Shown here: in pieces, positions 53,738 through 62,067 of the stretch
Layout: each line of letters begins with the position of its first letter
How positions within the stretch are numbered: the stretch's first letter is position 1
NCBI RefSeq assembly: GCF_025847275.1
Contig: NZ_JAOZEV010000004.1
Location: 281,638 to 345,637 of the forward strand
DNA: 64,000 nt
Reading direction: 5' to 3'
Source of the DNA: Flavobacterium frigoritolerans
Lineage (GTDB): Bacteria; Bacteroidota; Bacteroidia; Flavobacteriales; Flavobacteriaceae
Position numbers and translations under genes: made by a program
The notes under the pieces: model-generated
The model's input: the letters and a program-made list of their open reading frames with translations, nothing else
What the model was told of the DNA's origin: nothing
The model's database searches: none

Positions 53738-54115
53738 ATTTATGTAACATTAATTCAGTTGCAAGATATCGTTTTTTTCTTAAATCGTTTAATTCAGAGA
53801 TGTTAGCGTAAAAAAAATCTGTTTTTGTTAAAAATAAAAGTAAAAAATATTTTCTTAACATATCATGAAGATTTTGGCAGATTGTGTTTCTTTTTACTAA
53901 AACGTTGTAAATTTTATTATAAATAATTATTTTTTAACTTCGATTTTATCTAAAATTCAATTAATACGATTAGATAATTTTGTGTTTAGGTTAAATTAAT
54001 TGGAATAAAACTGAAAAAAGTTTTTTTATTTAAACTAAAAATATAAATTTGCTCCACTACAAGTTTATTATAACTAAAAAATAAAAATTATTTAAAACTA
54101 TTAAAATTAAAAAAA
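53738..54115. other. 378-bp intergenic region before exbB
   Basis: Very AT-rich; no gene. A perfect -7 TAAATTTG (54044-54051) lies 64 bp upstream of exbB. The rest, up to the divergent HerA-like gene, holds no recognisable structure. Confidence 0.5.
54044..54051 (+). promoter_or_regulatory. -7 element of the exbB-tonB operon
   Basis: TAAATTTG is a perfect TAnnTTTG in an AT-rich region, giving an untranslated leader of about 55 nt. No clear -33 TTG. Confidence 0.5.
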
Positions 54116-54937
54116 ATGGCAAACGTTAAAGTTAAAAAGGAAAGTACTTCAAATGGCGGAGGAATGGTGTCAGGATTGATTATTGCAGCATGTATTTTTG
54201 TGGGTTGGTGTATTTGGAATTTCTTAATGGGATCTCCTTCGAATTTTGAAGGTGGTACTGTTGAAGGGCATCCATTAAATATATTAGGTATGGTTTACCA
54301 TGGAGGTATTATCGTTCCGATTTTGTTAGGTATGTTGTTAATGGTTCTTGTATTTTCTATTGAAAGATATACAGTTATCTCTAAAGCTGCTGGAAAAGTA
54401 AACTTGGATAAATTTATGAAAAGTGTACAAGGAAGCATTAAAGAAGGTAACATCGATGCAGCTATCGCTTCATGTGACAAACAACAAGGTTCAGTTGCAA
54501 ATGCAATTAAATCAGCTTTAATTAAATACCAAGAAGTTAAAAAAGAAGGATTCAACAGTGAAGAAGCTTCAGAAACTATTCACAAAGAAATCGAAGAGGT
54601 AACTTCATTAGAAATGCCAATGTTAGAGAAAAACATGACAATTATCTCAGCTTTAGTATCTTTGGGTACATTAGGAGGATTGTTAGGAACAGTATCTGGT
54701 ATGATTAAAGCATTTAGCGCGTTAGCTTCTACAGGTACTCCTGATCAAGCTGCACTTGCAAATGGTATTTCTGAGGCACTTGTAAATACTGCAACTGGTA
54801 TTAGTACTTCTATCTTTGCAATTATTGCTTACAACTTCTTTACATCTAAAATTGATGATTTGACTTACTCTATTGATGAAGCAGGTACGACTATCGTAAA
54901 TACTTACAGACATTTCAGAGGAAGTTTAAGACAATAA
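54116..54937 (+). CDS. exbB: MotA/TolQ/ExbB proton channel protein
   Basis: Inner-membrane proton channel subunit that, with ExbD, energises TonB. At 273 residues it has an N-terminal hydrophobic segment (about 18-40), a second around 60-83 (GIIVPILLGMLLMVLVF) and the conserved ExbB/TolQ pair of helices near the C-terminus (TIISALVSLGTLGGLLGTVSG and IFAIIAYNFF). The GLLGTVxGMI motif is the family hallmark. First gene of a seven-gene run in which spacings are short (46, 19, 39, -1, 2 and 16 bp). Confidence 0.94.
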   Translation: MANVKVKKESTSNGGGMVSGLIIAACIFVGWCIWNFLMGSPSNFEGGTVEGHPLNILGMVYHGGIIVPILLGMLLMVLVFSIERYTVISKAAGKVNLDKFMKSVQGSIKEGNIDAAIASCDKQQGSVANAIKSALIKYQEVKKEGFNSEEASETIHKEIEEVTSLEMPMLEKNMTIISALVSLGTLGGLLGTVSGMIKAFSALASTGTPDQAALANGISEALVNTATGISTSIFAIIAYNFFTSKIDDLTYSIDEAGTTIVNTYRHFRGSLRQ

Positions 54938-54982
54938 ATAATTTTTTAGCATGATTATTGCTAAATTTAAAAATAAAAGATA

Positions 54983-55594
54983 ATGGCAAAAATAAAAATG
55001 AAAAAAAAGTCAATGTCTACGGACATGACTGCCATGTGTGATGTTGCGTTTCTTTTGTTGACATTCTTTATTTTGACTGCTACTGCAAAAGTGCCTGAGG
55101 CACTTCCTGTAGACACGCCTTCATCTACTGTACAAACTAAATTACCTGAAACGGATTTAGCTACAATTACAATAGGAAAAGGAAAAGTATTTTTTGATTT
55201 GAAAGGAAGAGAAGTTCGTAGAAGAACTTTGGAGCTAATGTCAGATAAATACGGTGTAGCTTTTACTGATGATGATAAAACTGAATTTTCTTTGATGGAA
55301 GGATTTGGAGTTCCGATTACAAGTTTGAAACAAATCATTGAAATGAAAGCGGCTGATAGAAGTAAAGCTGGTCAACCTGGTATTCCTAAAGATTCTTTAG
55401 ATAATCAGTTAAAAGAATGGATTTACAATGCACGTATTGCTAATATTGAAGTTGCTGATAAAGAATTGCAATTCGCTATAAAAGGTGACGCAAAGGAAGA
55501 ATATCCTGCGATTCGTAAAGTGATGGACATCTTGCAAGATCAAAAAATCAATACCTTTAACTTGGTTACTGGTTTGAGAGGAAAAGACTTTTAA
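54983..55594 (+). CDS. exbD: biopolymer transport protein ExbD (first copy)
   Basis: A 203-residue ExbD family protein. Single transmembrane helix (about 20-38, CDVAFLLLTFFILTATA) with the functionally essential Asp at D20 (MTAMCDVAF). The periplasmic domain is longer than usual and carries a variable insert (about 60-120). It forms the proton-driven motor with ExbB. It is followed by a second exbD, a feature known from the Flavobacterium psychrophilum TonB cluster. Confidence 0.93.
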   Translation: MAKIKMKKKSMSTDMTAMCDVAFLLLTFFILTATAKVPEALPVDTPSSTVQTKLPETDLATITIGKGKVFFDLKGREVRRRTLELMSDKYGVAFTDDDKTEFSLMEGFGVPITSLKQIIEMKAADRSKAGQPGIPKDSLDNQLKEWIYNARIANIEVADKELQFAIKGDAKEEYPAIRKVMDILQDQKINTFNLVTGLRGKDF

Positions 55595-55613
55595 TTAAAA
55601 AACATACACTAAA

Positions 55614-56171
55614 ATGGCTGAATTAAATACCGGCGACGGTGGAGGCGGGAAAGGTGGTAAAGTAAGAAGTAAAAAGCAAAACGCAAAAGTAGATTTAACT
55701 GCGATGGTGGATTTAGCTTTCTTATTGATCACATTCTTTATGCTTACCACAACGTTGTCAAAGCCTCAATCGATGAGCTTGGGGTTGCCAGATAAAGAGA
55801 AAGATCCTAAAGATAAGAATGATATAAAAGTTGATGAAAATCGTACAATGACTTTGTTGTTAGGAGACGATAATAAATTAACTTATTATATGGGATTGTT
55901 AGCAACTCCTATCGCTGGACCTAAAGAAATTGCTTATGGTAAAGACGGGATTCGTAAAGAATTGTTAAGCAGAAAAAAATCTGTTTTAGAATATTCTGCT
56001 GGAATTGGTAAACCAAAAAATGGGATTATTGTAATCATTAAACCGACTAAAAAATCTACTTATCGAAATTTGGTTGATATTTTGGATGAAATGGCTATTA
56101 CTGGTGTAGAAACCTATGCGATTGTTAATGATTTTTCACCAGAGGAAACAAAATTGGTAGATAAAAAATAA
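55614..56171 (+). CDS. biopolymer transport protein ExbD (second copy)
   Basis: A 185-residue ExbD paralogue. It has a Gly-rich N-terminal leader (MAELNTGDGGGGKGGKVRSK), then the helix (about 32-50, MVDLAFLLITFFMLTTTLS) with the essential Asp at D33. Periplasmic part ends in VETYAIVNDFSPEE. The two copies are clearly different, so the second is not a recent duplication. Its neighbours imply it acts with the same ExbB, perhaps as an alternative or hetero-dimer partner. Confidence 0.93.
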   Translation: MAELNTGDGGGGKGGKVRSKKQNAKVDLTAMVDLAFLLITFFMLTTTLSKPQSMSLGLPDKEKDPKDKNDIKVDENRTMTLLLGDDNKLTYYMGLLATPIAGPKEIAYGKDGIRKELLSRKKSVLEYSAGIGKPKNGIIVIIKPTKKSTYRNLVDILDEMAITGVETYAIVNDFSPEETKLVDKK

Positions 56172-56210
56172 GAGCAATCTTATCTTTTAACACCCTAATA
56201 ATCAAGAAAA

Positions 56211-57005
56211 ATGAAATTAGATATTATAAAAAACCAGTGGCTTGATATCGTATTCGAAGGGCGTAATAAGATATATGGTGCATATGAGTTAAGAAAATCT
56301 AACCAAAAGACTACGGTAAGAGCACTTATCATTGGATCTGTTATTTTTTCGCTTCTTATTGCTGCGCCAGTTATTGCGAGCCTTTTGCCAGATTCTAAAA
56401 CAGAGGAAGCAAATAAGGATATTAAGATTACCACTGTAAAGTTACCGCCTAAAAAAGAGGAGGTAAAACCTAATCTTCCACCACCTCCACCACCACCACC
56501 AAAAGTGGATCAAGTGAAGTTTGTGAAGCCGGTTGTAGCAAAAGCTGATGAAGTAACTGAAGAGCCACCAAAATTAGTGGAGCTTAAAGAGAAAAAAATT
56601 GGTGCTGAAACTATTAAAGGAGACCCAGATGCAGTATTAACTGTAGAACCAGTAGGTACTGGAACTGCGGCAGTAGTAGAAGAAGATAACCAAGTGTATA
56701 ACACTGCTGGTATCGAAGTTAAACCAGAATTCCCTGGAGGAATTGAGAAATTCTACAAATTCGTAGGAAATAATTATAGAACTCCAGAAGAAGAAGGATT
56801 AAAAGGTAAAGTATATGTTACTTTCGTAGTTGAAAAAGACGGTTCATTAACCGACATTAAAGTTTTAAGAGATATAGGTTATGGAACAGGAACCGAAGCG
56901 ATTAGAGTTTTAAAGAAATGTCCAAAATGGAACCCTGGTGAGCAAAATGGTAAGAAAGTTAGAGTATTGTACTCTCTTCCTATTACTATCCAATCTGCAG
57001 ACTAA
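56211..57005 (+). CDS. tonB: energy transducer TonB
   Basis: A 264-residue TonB. The cytoplasmic N-terminus NQWLDIVFEGRNKIYGAYEL is the Bacteroidota TonB signature. One transmembrane helix follows (about 38-59), then a Pro-rich periplasmic linker with eight consecutive prolines (90-97) and acidic/Lys/Pro repeats. The C-terminal TonB domain (about 172-262) has EVKPEFPGGIEKFYKFV, VYVTFVVEKDGSLTDIKVLR and CPKWNPGEQNGKKVRV. It delivers energy to outer-membrane receptors such as the one at 5.5-8.2 kb. Overlaps the next gene by one base (TAATG). Confidence 0.95.
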   Translation: MKLDIIKNQWLDIVFEGRNKIYGAYELRKSNQKTTVRALIIGSVIFSLLIAAPVIASLLPDSKTEEANKDIKITTVKLPPKKEEVKPNLPPPPPPPPKVDQVKFVKPVVAKADEVTEEPPKLVELKEKKIGAETIKGDPDAVLTVEPVGTGTAAVVEEDNQVYNTAGIEVKPEFPGGIEKFYKFVGNNYRTPEEEGLKGKVYVTFVVEKDGSLTDIKVLRDIGYGTGTEAIRVLKKCPKWNPGEQNGKKVRVLYSLPITIQSAD

Positions 57006-57235
57006 TGTTGAAACAACTGCTTGATAATATTAAGAAGAAATCGCTAAAAGAGCGATTTCTTCTTGTTTTAGGAATGTTCTTCTTCCTAATGTATTTCGTG
57101 ATAGGTTTAGCGATTATTTTTTGGAAAACTTTACCAATTGCGATGGAATATAAGTACAGAGTTGCTTTTGGTATATTATTAATTGTATATTCGTTTATAA
57201 GATTTGTTAGATTTTTTAATTCAAATACAGATTAG
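57005..57235 (+). CDS. small membrane protein in the tonB operon
   Basis: A 76-residue protein with a basic N-terminus (MLKQLLDNIKKKSLKERF) and two hydrophobic helices (about 19-40 and 50-67). I recognise no named family. It shares the TAATG overlap with tonB and lies 2 bp before the next gene, so its expression is tied to the TonB complex; it may be an accessory subunit. Conservation in other flavobacterial tonB clusters would support that. Confidence 0.68.
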   Translation: MLKQLLDNIKKKSLKERFLLVLGMFFFLMYFVIGLAIIFWKTLPIAMEYKYRVAFGILLIVYSFIRFVRFFNSNTD

Positions 57236-57237
57236 GC

Positions 57238-58158
57238 ATGCTTAAGAATAGTAAAATTTTGTTATTAGTGATGTTTGGTTTCTTGTTCGTTACTTGTAAT
57301 CAGAAAGATAAGAGTAAAGAAGAAAAAGAAACGATACTTAAAGGAACTATGGATATTGCAGTGGACGAAACATTGGTTCCCATTGTTGAGGATCAGGTAG
57401 CCGTTTTTGAAGGGACTTACGATGCAAAAATTACTATTAAGCCAAAATCTGAAGCTGAGATTATTAATGATTTATTAAATCAAAAAGCTACAGTTGCTTT
57501 TACTGCAAGAGATTTAACTAAAGAAGAGAGAGAAGTTTTTAATAAAAAGAAAATAGTACCTAAAGTAACACCAGTTGCTATAGATGCAATTGCATTTATT
57601 TCGAACAAAGGCAATAATGATACTTTAATTGCGTTGAAAAGTATAATTAATTTTATGCAAGGTAAACCCGAAGCAAATATCAAAGGGTTAGTCTTTGATA
57701 ATCCAAACTCGAGCACAGTACGATATTTAAAAACGTTGGCAGGAGTTAAAGATATTCCTAAAGAAGGTGTTTTTTCATTTAAAACGAATGAAGAAGTAAT
57801 TAAATTCGTGTCCGAAAATAAGGGAATGATCGGAGTTGTTGGAGTAAATTGGTTATCACAACCATCTCCTGAATTAAAAGATTTTGTAGCTAAAATAAAT
57901 GTGTTGAGCGTAAAAGGACTTAAAAGCGATAAATTTATTGCTCCAACTCAAAACAACATAGCAGAAGAGACTTATCCTTTGGCACGTGATTTGTATATTA
58001 TAAATTGTCAGGGATACTCTGGATTAGGTATAGGGTTCGCTTCTTTTGTTGGAGGGGATATTGGACAAAGAATAATTCTAAAATCTGGATTATTACCAAT
58101 ACGAGTTCCAGGAAGAAAGCTCAATATTAGAAATGAAATTATTAAAGAAAAAGAATAA
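57238..58158 (+). CDS. PstS-like phosphate/anion-binding lipoprotein
   Basis: A 306-residue lipoprotein with signal peptide ending in FLFVTC (Cys at about 20) and a type II periplasmic-binding-protein domain of the PstS-like group. The motifs are MDIAVDETLVPIVEDQVAVF, AFTARDLTKEEREVFNKKKI, ALKSIINFMQGKPEANIKGL and YPLARDLYIINCQG. Canonical PstS is soluble and partnered by PstCAB; here no ABC genes occur, and the protein is encoded in a TonB operon. It may bind a ligand and relay a signal to the motor, but this is inference. 2 bp after the preceding gene. Confidence 0.83.
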   Translation: MLKNSKILLLVMFGFLFVTCNQKDKSKEEKETILKGTMDIAVDETLVPIVEDQVAVFEGTYDAKITIKPKSEAEIINDLLNQKATVAFTARDLTKEEREVFNKKKIVPKVTPVAIDAIAFISNKGNNDTLIALKSIINFMQGKPEANIKGLVFDNPNSSTVRYLKTLAGVKDIPKEGVFSFKTNEEVIKFVSENKGMIGVVGVNWLSQPSPELKDFVAKINVLSVKGLKSDKFIAPTQNNIAEETYPLARDLYIINCQGYSGLGIGFASFVGGDIGQRIILKSGLLPIRVPGRKLNIRNEIIKEKE

Positions 58159-58174
58159 ATTAATTATAATAGAG

Positions 58175-59842
58175 ATGAATAAATTTAAAATTTTTAGTGT
58201 TGCATTAATGGCCACTGCTGCGGGAGCTTATGCGCAAGATATAAGCCAGGCTAAAAAAGCTATCGATGCAGAGCAATTTGAAAAGGCAAAAACAGTTCTA
58301 CAATCAATTATTAAAGCTAAACCAACAGATGGTGAAGCTCCATTTATATTGGGTAATGTATACTTAAGTCAACAAGTTGCTGACTCAGCTAAGATATATT
58401 ATCTTAATAGTGTAGCGGCGTCAAGCCGTGCTAATCTTGGTTATATTGGTTTAGGTCAATTAGATTTAGATAATAAAAATACAGCGGCAGCTCAAGCTAA
58501 TTTTGCTACAGCTATAAAGCCGATGAAAAGAAAAGATGTAGAAGAGTTTATCTACATTGGTAGAGCGTATATGAATTCTGTTAATCCAGATTACAAAAAT
58601 GCTTTAACTACTTTAAACCGTGCATTGGCATTAGATCCACAAAATGCTCAAGTGCTTTTGGCACTTGGTGATGCATATTATGGAGATAATAATCAAAATG
58701 AAGCTTACAAATCATATCGTAACGCATTCCAAGCAGATCCTACTTTGTTGAGAGCAAAAATGCAACTTGGAGTTTTGTTAAAAGGAGCAAAATCATATGA
58801 TGAGGCTATTAAAGCTTTTAATGAAGTTATCGCTTTAGATGCTAATTATGGTCCTGTTTACAGAGAATTAGCTGAAACATATTACAAATGGGCAAGAAAT
58901 AAGCCATCTACAAGAGAAGCTAATTACCAAAAAGCAATTACTAATTACGAGAAATATTTAAGTCTTACAGATTATTCTATTCATTCAAGAATGCGTCATG
59001 CAGATTTCTTAATCTTAGTAGAAGACTACAAAGCATTAGAAAAAGAAGCTAATGAAATGATTAAGTTGGATAAAGTTAATCCAAGAATTTTCAGATATTT
59101 AGGATATGCTGCTTATGAAAATGGTAATGTAGATGTTGCTATTAAATCTTTGGAAGATTATACTAAAAACCCGAATAATAAAATTATTGCAAAAGATTAC
59201 TTGTACTTAGGATTTGCAAAAATTAAAAAAGGAACAAGTGCTGATGGAGCTACAATTGATCCAGCTGCATTCGAAGCAGGTTTAGTAGAAATCAGAAAAG
59301 CAGTAGCAATGGAGCCTTTGGCAGTTCAGGATTTAGGAGATCTTGGAAAAGTATTGTTTGGTAAAAAACTATATAAAGAAGCGGCTACACTTTTTGAATT
59401 TGGTACTAAAGTTCCAGAGTCTACAACTTATTTAGATGATAATGTTTATTATGGATTGTCTATATTCTATGATAACAATAAAACTAATGTTAAGCCAGAT
59501 GCAATTGCTTTGCAAAAAGCAGATGCTGCGTTTGTAAATGTACTTACAGCTTCACCAACATATCAAGAGGCTTACCTTTACAGAGCAAGAACAAACAGAT
59601 TGCTTGAAAATGATGAAGTGATGACAAAGAACTACGAAGAGTATATTGCAAAATCTACTGAAAAGGGAGCTGAAGAGCTTGCTAAACCAGCAGTTAAAGC
59701 AAAATTTGTAGAAGCTTACAACAATATAGCAGCAAGTTATGCAAATACAGATAAAGCAAAAGCAATTGAGTATTTCAATAAAACGTTAGCATTGGATCCT
59801 ACTAATGCATACGCAACACAGTCTTTGAATACTTTAAAATAA
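58175..59842 (+). CDS. periplasmic TPR-repeat protein in the tonB operon
   Basis: A 555-residue exported protein with signal peptide (about 1-20, GAYAQD). The rest is tandem tetratricopeptide repeats: QAKKAIDAEQFEKAKTVLQS, AFQADPTLLRAKMQLGVLLK, AIKAFNEVIALDANYGPVYR and AIEYFNKTLALDPTNAYATQ. I chose the ATG giving MNKFKIFSVAL; the longer frame would begin inside the previous gene and lack a signal peptide. TPRs mediate protein-protein contacts, so it may scaffold the periplasmic side of the TonB system. Last gene of the operon, followed by a terminator. Confidence 0.9.
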   Translation: MNKFKIFSVALMATAAGAYAQDISQAKKAIDAEQFEKAKTVLQSIIKAKPTDGEAPFILGNVYLSQQVADSAKIYYLNSVAASSRANLGYIGLGQLDLDNKNTAAAQANFATAIKPMKRKDVEEFIYIGRAYMNSVNPDYKNALTTLNRALALDPQNAQVLLALGDAYYGDNNQNEAYKSYRNAFQADPTLLRAKMQLGVLLKGAKSYDEAIKAFNEVIALDANYGPVYRELAETYYKWARNKPSTREANYQKAITNYEKYLSLTDYSIHSRMRHADFLILVEDYKALEKEANEMIKLDKVNPRIFRYLGYAAYENGNVDVAIKSLEDYTKNPNNKIIAKDYLYLGFAKIKKGTSADGATIDPAAFEAGLVEIRKAVAMEPLAVQDLGDLGKVLFGKKLYKEAATLFEFGTKVPESTTYLDDNVYYGLSIFYDNNKTNVKPDAIALQKADAAFVNVLTASPTYQEAYLYRARTNRLLENDEVMTKNYEEYIAKSTEKGAEELAKPAVKAKFVEAYNNIAASYANTDKAKAIEYFNKTLALDPTNAYATQSLNTLK

Positions 59843-59864
59843 TTTTAAAGATTAATACTATTTT

Positions 59865-59898
59865 AAAACCGGTAGCTCTTTGAGTTGTCGGTTTTTTT
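59865..59898 (+). terminator. terminator of the exbB-tonB operon
   Basis: A 14-bp stem (with three G-U pairs; AAAACCGG... pairs with ...TCGGTTTT) and a TTT loop ends in a T-run. Confidence 0.82.
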
Positions 59899-59899
59899 A

Positions 59900-59927
59900 T
59901 TGTTCCATTTTTTATTGACTATCTTTG
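59900..59927 (+). promoter_or_regulatory. queE promoter
   Basis: TTG at 59900-59902 and a perfect -7 TATCTTTG at 59920-59927 are 17 bp apart. The ATG is 17 bp downstream. Confidence 0.6.
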
Positions 59928-59944
59928 CACTTTAAATTTTAGTA

Positions 59945-60577
59945 ATGTTATCAAAAGAAATACAATTAGAAGTAAATAAAGGTGCGATGTTACCCTTGAT
60001 GGAAGAATTTTACACGATTCAGGGAGAAGGATTTCATACAGGAACTGCAGCTTATTTTATCCGTATTGGAGGGTGTGATGTAGGTTGTCATTGGTGTGAT
60101 GTTAAAGAAAGCTGGAATGCAGAATTGCATCCGCCAACAAGTGTTGATTTAATTGTAAAGAATGCAAGTAAAGAAGCTGATACAGTTGTTGTTACAGGAG
60201 GTGAGCCATTAACATGGGATATGACTGTACTGACGAGGGAATTGAAAAATAAAAATTTGAAAGTCCATATCGAAACCTCAGGAGCTTATCCGCTTACAGG
60301 GACGTGGGATTGGATTTGTCTCTCGCCAAAAAAGAATAAATTGCCTACACAGACAGTTTATGATAATGCCCATGAGTTAAAGGTAATTATTTATAATAAA
60401 CATGATTTTATCTTTGCCGAAGAGCAAGCTGAATTGGTAAATGGTAATGCAATATTGTTTCTTCAGCCAGAATGGAGTAAGAAAGAAGAAATGACACCAC
60501 TTATTGTTGAGTATGTTATGAATAATCCAAAATGGAGAGTATCACTTCAGACCCATAAATATTTAAATATTCCTTAA
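59945..60577 (+). CDS. queE: 7-carboxy-7-deazaguanine synthase
   Basis: Radical SAM enzyme of the queuosine/preQ0 pathway that converts carboxytetrahydropterin to CDG. The 210-residue protein has the radical-SAM cluster C44-x3-C48-x2-C51 (GGCDVGCHWCD), the substrate part EFYTIQGEGFHTGTAAYFIR, and VVVTGGEPLTWD (about 86-97). The cluster is the standard CX3CX2C. Short leader and its own promoter and terminator show a single-gene transcript. Works in the same modification pathway as queA at 40.6 kb. Confidence 0.96.
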   Translation: MLSKEIQLEVNKGAMLPLMEEFYTIQGEGFHTGTAAYFIRIGGCDVGCHWCDVKESWNAELHPPTSVDLIVKNASKEADTVVVTGGEPLTWDMTVLTRELKNKNLKVHIETSGAYPLTGTWDWICLSPKKNKLPTQTVYDNAHELKVIIYNKHDFIFAEEQAELVNGNAILFLQPEWSKKEEMTPLIVEYVMNNPKWRVSLQTHKYLNIP

Positions 60578-60597
60578 TAAAGGGGAATATTTATAAT

Positions 60598-60638
60598 AAA
60601 ACAAAAGCCTTTTCGTACATGAAAAGGCTTTTGTTTTT
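60598..60638 (+). terminator. queE intrinsic terminator
   Basis: A perfect stem of about 17 bp (core ACAAAAGCCTTTTC) with a GTACAT loop runs into T-rich sequence, 20 bp past the stop. Confidence 0.9.
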
Positions 60639-60727
60639 ATTATAGAATTATATAAAAGACAATATGGGTAAAAAGTACACGCATTGAGTAAAAAAGTTTC
60701 AGTTTGTATTTAGTTACTAATGTCTTT

Positions 60728-61276
60728 TTAGGGTTGCCATTCTTTTTGTTTCTTCAAAGTTGTAATATGGGCCAAGTGATGATTTCCATGCCAGGCATAA
60801 GTTCCGATTATCTGTTTAAGAGAAACTATTGAATTATTTTCAGGATGAGTAAATGTTTTCTCAAGATCAGCCTTAGAAAGATTTTTCAAGATATAGCCTA
60901 GGCGAAAATGCAAACCCTCGAGTAAAGACAATGTTGGTTGTATTGGCATTGTTAGATTGTCAGGTAATTCAGCCCATAGATCTTCATGATATGCTTTTAT
61001 TATTGGATTGTCTTCGGTCAAAGCCCATTTTATTCTTATAAAGCAATTCATATGACTTTCGGCACAATGATGAATGAGTTGTCTTACGGTCCATCCTTCT
61101 GGTCGGTATGAGGTGTCAAGTTGTTCGTCGGATAAATTAATGACTTCTTTTTTTAATCTTTCAGGAAAAGAAGAAATCTCTTCGATTTTGTTCGAAATAT
61201 AATTTGGAGTATAAGTATCGGGTGCTATAAATTTTCCAATTGGGTATTTTAATTTCTCTAAATCTAAATTTTCCAT
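60728..61276 (-). CDS. DinB/YfiT-like metal-dependent hydrolase or thiol transferase
   Basis: A 182-residue four-helix-bundle protein of the DinB/YfiT superfamily. The opening LKYPIGKFIAPDTYTPNYIS and EGWTVRQLIHHCAESHMNCF with HGNHHLAHITTL near the C-terminus give the His triad that binds nickel or zinc in YfiT/BstA-type proteins. In Bacillus such proteins transfer bacillithiol to electrophiles. Some Bacteroidota make bacillithiol-like thiols, so a thiol transferase is possible here. It is followed on the same strand downstream of the methyltransferase gene, 15 bp apart. Confidence 0.87.
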   Translation of the reverse strand: MENLDLEKLKYPIGKFIAPDTYTPNYISNKIEEISSFPERLKKEVINLSDEQLDTSYRPEGWTVRQLIHHCAESHMNCFIRIKWALTEDNPIIKAYHEDLWAELPDNLTMPIQPTLSLLEGLHFRLGYILKNLSKADLEKTFTHPENNSIVSLKQIIGTYAWHGNHHLAHITTLKKQKEWQP

Positions 61277-61291
61277 TTTTAGTTTATTTGT

Positions 61292-61999
61292 TTAAACAGT
61301 AAGTCTAGCTAAATAGTCATAATGTTCACCTTCTAAAACAAGTTCGCATTTAAAGCCATTTGCTGTGGCGGCATTTTGAAGTGTGTTATAATCTAGGTAT
61401 AGCCATTCAAAAGCAGATTCTTTTTCTCCTTTATAAGAGATGTTAAAAATAACTTCTCCATAGTATTCAGTGTCAGATGGAATCCATTTTCCGCCATCTT
61501 CATCTTCGTCAAACATATATATAATATCTGAGCTATCTAGTAAAATTTGTCCACCAGGATTTAAGAGTGATTTTAGCTTAGATAAAAATTTATTGCAATT
61601 TTCTAGCTTCCCAAAAATCCCAACACCATTCATTAAAGAAATAATTGTATCGTATTTTTCTCCTTCAAGAGTTAATACATCTTGTACTTTGGCATTATTT
61701 ACACCGCGGAGATTACAGGTTTCGATAGCTTTTTCAGAAATGTCTATAGAAGTTACGTCAAGTTTCTTCTCATTTTGCAAATACAAACTATGGCTTCCTG
61801 CTCCGCAACCTACATCAAGTATTTTTTCTTTAGCAAGTTCCAGTGCTTTTTGTTCGATTTTAGGCATTTCGTCAAAGGAACGAAATAAATAAGCAACACT
61901 CATTTCATCAGCTTCAGAGATGGTAGTTTCAGTAATTAAATCTTCAGGCGAATTGTTGGTCTGGAAATCTAGCATTGCTTTCCCGAAAAGGTCTTTCAT
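61292..61999 (-). CDS. class I SAM-dependent methyltransferase
   Basis: A 235-residue Rossmann-type methyltransferase. SAM motif I is ILDVGCGAGSHSLYL (about 60-74), with motif post-I DVTSIDISEKAIETC and the acidic-aromatic motif GQILLDSSDIIYMFDED. Substrate unknown: the family includes small-molecule and protein methylases. It is 15 bp upstream of the DinB/YfiT gene on the same strand, so the two are co-expressed. No signal peptide. Confidence 0.88.
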   Translation of the reverse strand: MKDLFGKAMLDFQTNNSPEDLITETTISEADEMSVAYLFRSFDEMPKIEQKALELAKEKILDVGCGAGSHSLYLQNEKKLDVTSIDISEKAIETCNLRGVNNAKVQDVLTLEGEKYDTIISLMNGVGIFGKLENCNKFLSKLKSLLNPGGQILLDSSDIIYMFDEDEDGGKWIPSDTEYYGEVIFNISYKGEKESAFEWLYLDYNTLQNAATANGFKCELVLEGEHYDYLARLTV

Positions 62000-62042
62000 T
62001 GTATTTTAGTTCAAAGTTTAAGGTTTCAAGTTTAAAGTTGTT

Positions 62043-62050
62043 TAATTTTG
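62043..62050 (+). promoter_or_regulatory. -7 element of the YkgJ-like gene
   Basis: TAATTTTG is a full TAnnTTTG match 18 bp before the TTG start. Confidence 0.45.
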
Positions 62051-62067
62051 CAGTTCAACTTTAAATC

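Noticed and set aside
61470..61892. 140-residue open frame opposite the methyltransferase gene
   Set aside because: Antisense to the clear SAM-binding motifs on the minus strand; low-complexity Ser/Phe composition.
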